Below the pieces are notes generated by a model. That model searched no databases. It had not been told where the DNA came from and saw nothing but the letters and a program-made list of their open reading frames with translations. A stretch of DNA of 64,000 nt from Azonexus sp. (GTDB taxonomy: Bacteria > Pseudomonadota > Gammaproteobacteria > Burkholderiales > Rhodocyclaceae), in contig JAUYSK010000028.1 of the NCBI GenBank assembly GCA_030696345.1, forward strand, positions 124,001-188,000, in the 5' to 3' direction. The position numbers and the translations under genes are program-made. Below, piece by piece: positions 63,152 through 64,000 of the stretch. Position 1 is the first letter of the stretch, and each line of letters opens with the position of its first letter.

Positions 63152-64000
63152 TCAGCATGATGGTTTGGCAGAAAGGTAGCCTTGGACGGTTTCCCTTGCT
63201 GCGGAAAATTCGAACTGCCTGATCTGCCGCTCAAGTGTAGCGCAGGGCGGACCGAGCGCAAGGCGCAGCGCCTCGGCATGTTTGTCGAACAGAGCGATTG
63301 CTGCGGTATCGCTTTGCGCCAGCAATGCATTGAGCTGGGTCAGTGTGCGTAACGGGAGTGGCGATCTGGGCGGCGATTCTGTGCTTACAACCTCATGCGC
63401 CGAGGGGAAGTCTTTCTGCTGCTCGCTATTCGCGATGGCCGGCAGCCATTGCAGCAGGGTTGTGTAGAGTACTTCCGGCGTCACCGGCTTGGCGATAAAT
63501 CCGTTCATGCCTGCCTCGTCGCAGGCGCGACGGTCCTCGGCAAAGGCATTGGCGGTCATTGCCAGAATGGGGGTATTTTCCCGACCGTGGAGGGCACGTA
63601 TGGCACGTGTGGCAGCCAGGCCATCCATCAGCGGCATCAGAATGTCCATCAGAATCAGGTCATAGGCGGTATTTGCTGCCTTGGTGACTGCCTCTCGGCC
63701 ATTTTCAGCGGTTTCTACGGTCAACCCCGCGCCAAGCAGTAATTCAAGCGCCACTTCGCGGTTGATCAGGTTGTCTTCCACCAGCAGTAACCTGGCATTG
63801 CCATGGTGCTGGCGCAATATTGCTTCGGCATCTTCGGCGCTGGCTGTCACTGTCGCAGGCATGTGGCCATGGCCATGGTGCAGGCGGACGGAGAACCAGA
63901 AGGTGCTGCCCCGACCCGGTGTGCTTTCGGCGCCAGCCTCGCCACCCATCAGTTGCGCCAGGCGCCGGGTAATAGCCAGGCCAAGACCCGTACCGCCATG
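63152..64000 (-). CDS. Hybrid sensor histidine kinase, C-terminal part (truncated by window end)
   Basis: [27 protein letters not shown] frame continues to the window edge; [17 protein letters not shown]. Confidence 0.9.
   Translation of the reverse strand, partial: HGGTGLGLAITRRLAQLMGGEAGAESTPGRGSTFWFSVRLHHGHGHMPATVTASAEDAEAILRQHHGNARLLLVEDNLINREVALELLLGAGLTVETAENGREAVTKAANTAYDLILMDILMPLMDGLAATRAIRALHGRENTPILAMTANAFAEDRRACDEAGMNGFIAKPVTPEVLYTTLLQWLPAIANSEQQKDFPSAHEVVSTESPPRSPLPLRTLTQLNALLAQSDTAAIALFDKHAEALRLALGPPCATLERQIRQFEFSAARETVQGYLSAKPSC

Overview
This 64 kb window comes from a GC-rich betaproteobacterial chromosome, probably Rhodocyclales (Dechloromonas/Azonexus-like); that placement is inferred from gene content only. 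Most of it is ordinary core genome: lptE-holA, proA, gcdH, ogt-xerD, folB/plsY/tsaD, an rpsU-yqeY-dnaG-rpoD block followed by a CAU tRNA, rnpB, leuA, infA, pyrC, rsmI-yraN-SIS, and several hybrid histidine kinases and HD-GYP proteins. Two signals stand out. (1) A dispersed ~15-bp motif, GGTYGACCGCAGCAA, occurs at least 12 times with 2 or fewer mismatches, on both strands. It is read in different frames inside unrelated genes and also lies in intergenic DNA, so the constraint appears to act on DNA. (2) A MerR/B12-binding (LitR/CarH-like) regulator with intact cobalamin-binding motifs is divergent from a ~9 kb operon (glutathione peroxidase, folE2, FAD oxidoreductase, DUF1365, cfa-type methyltransferase, chalcone-isomerase-like, MFS, DUF3833, SDR, NTF2-like). 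The shared intergenic region carries 11-bp-phased direct repeats overlapping a good -35 box plus a 15-bp palindrome. That operon is interrupted by a ~600-bp inverted-repeat element. No CRISPR array, prophage or intact transposase gene was seen. All calls come from reading the sequence by eye; no database search was run.
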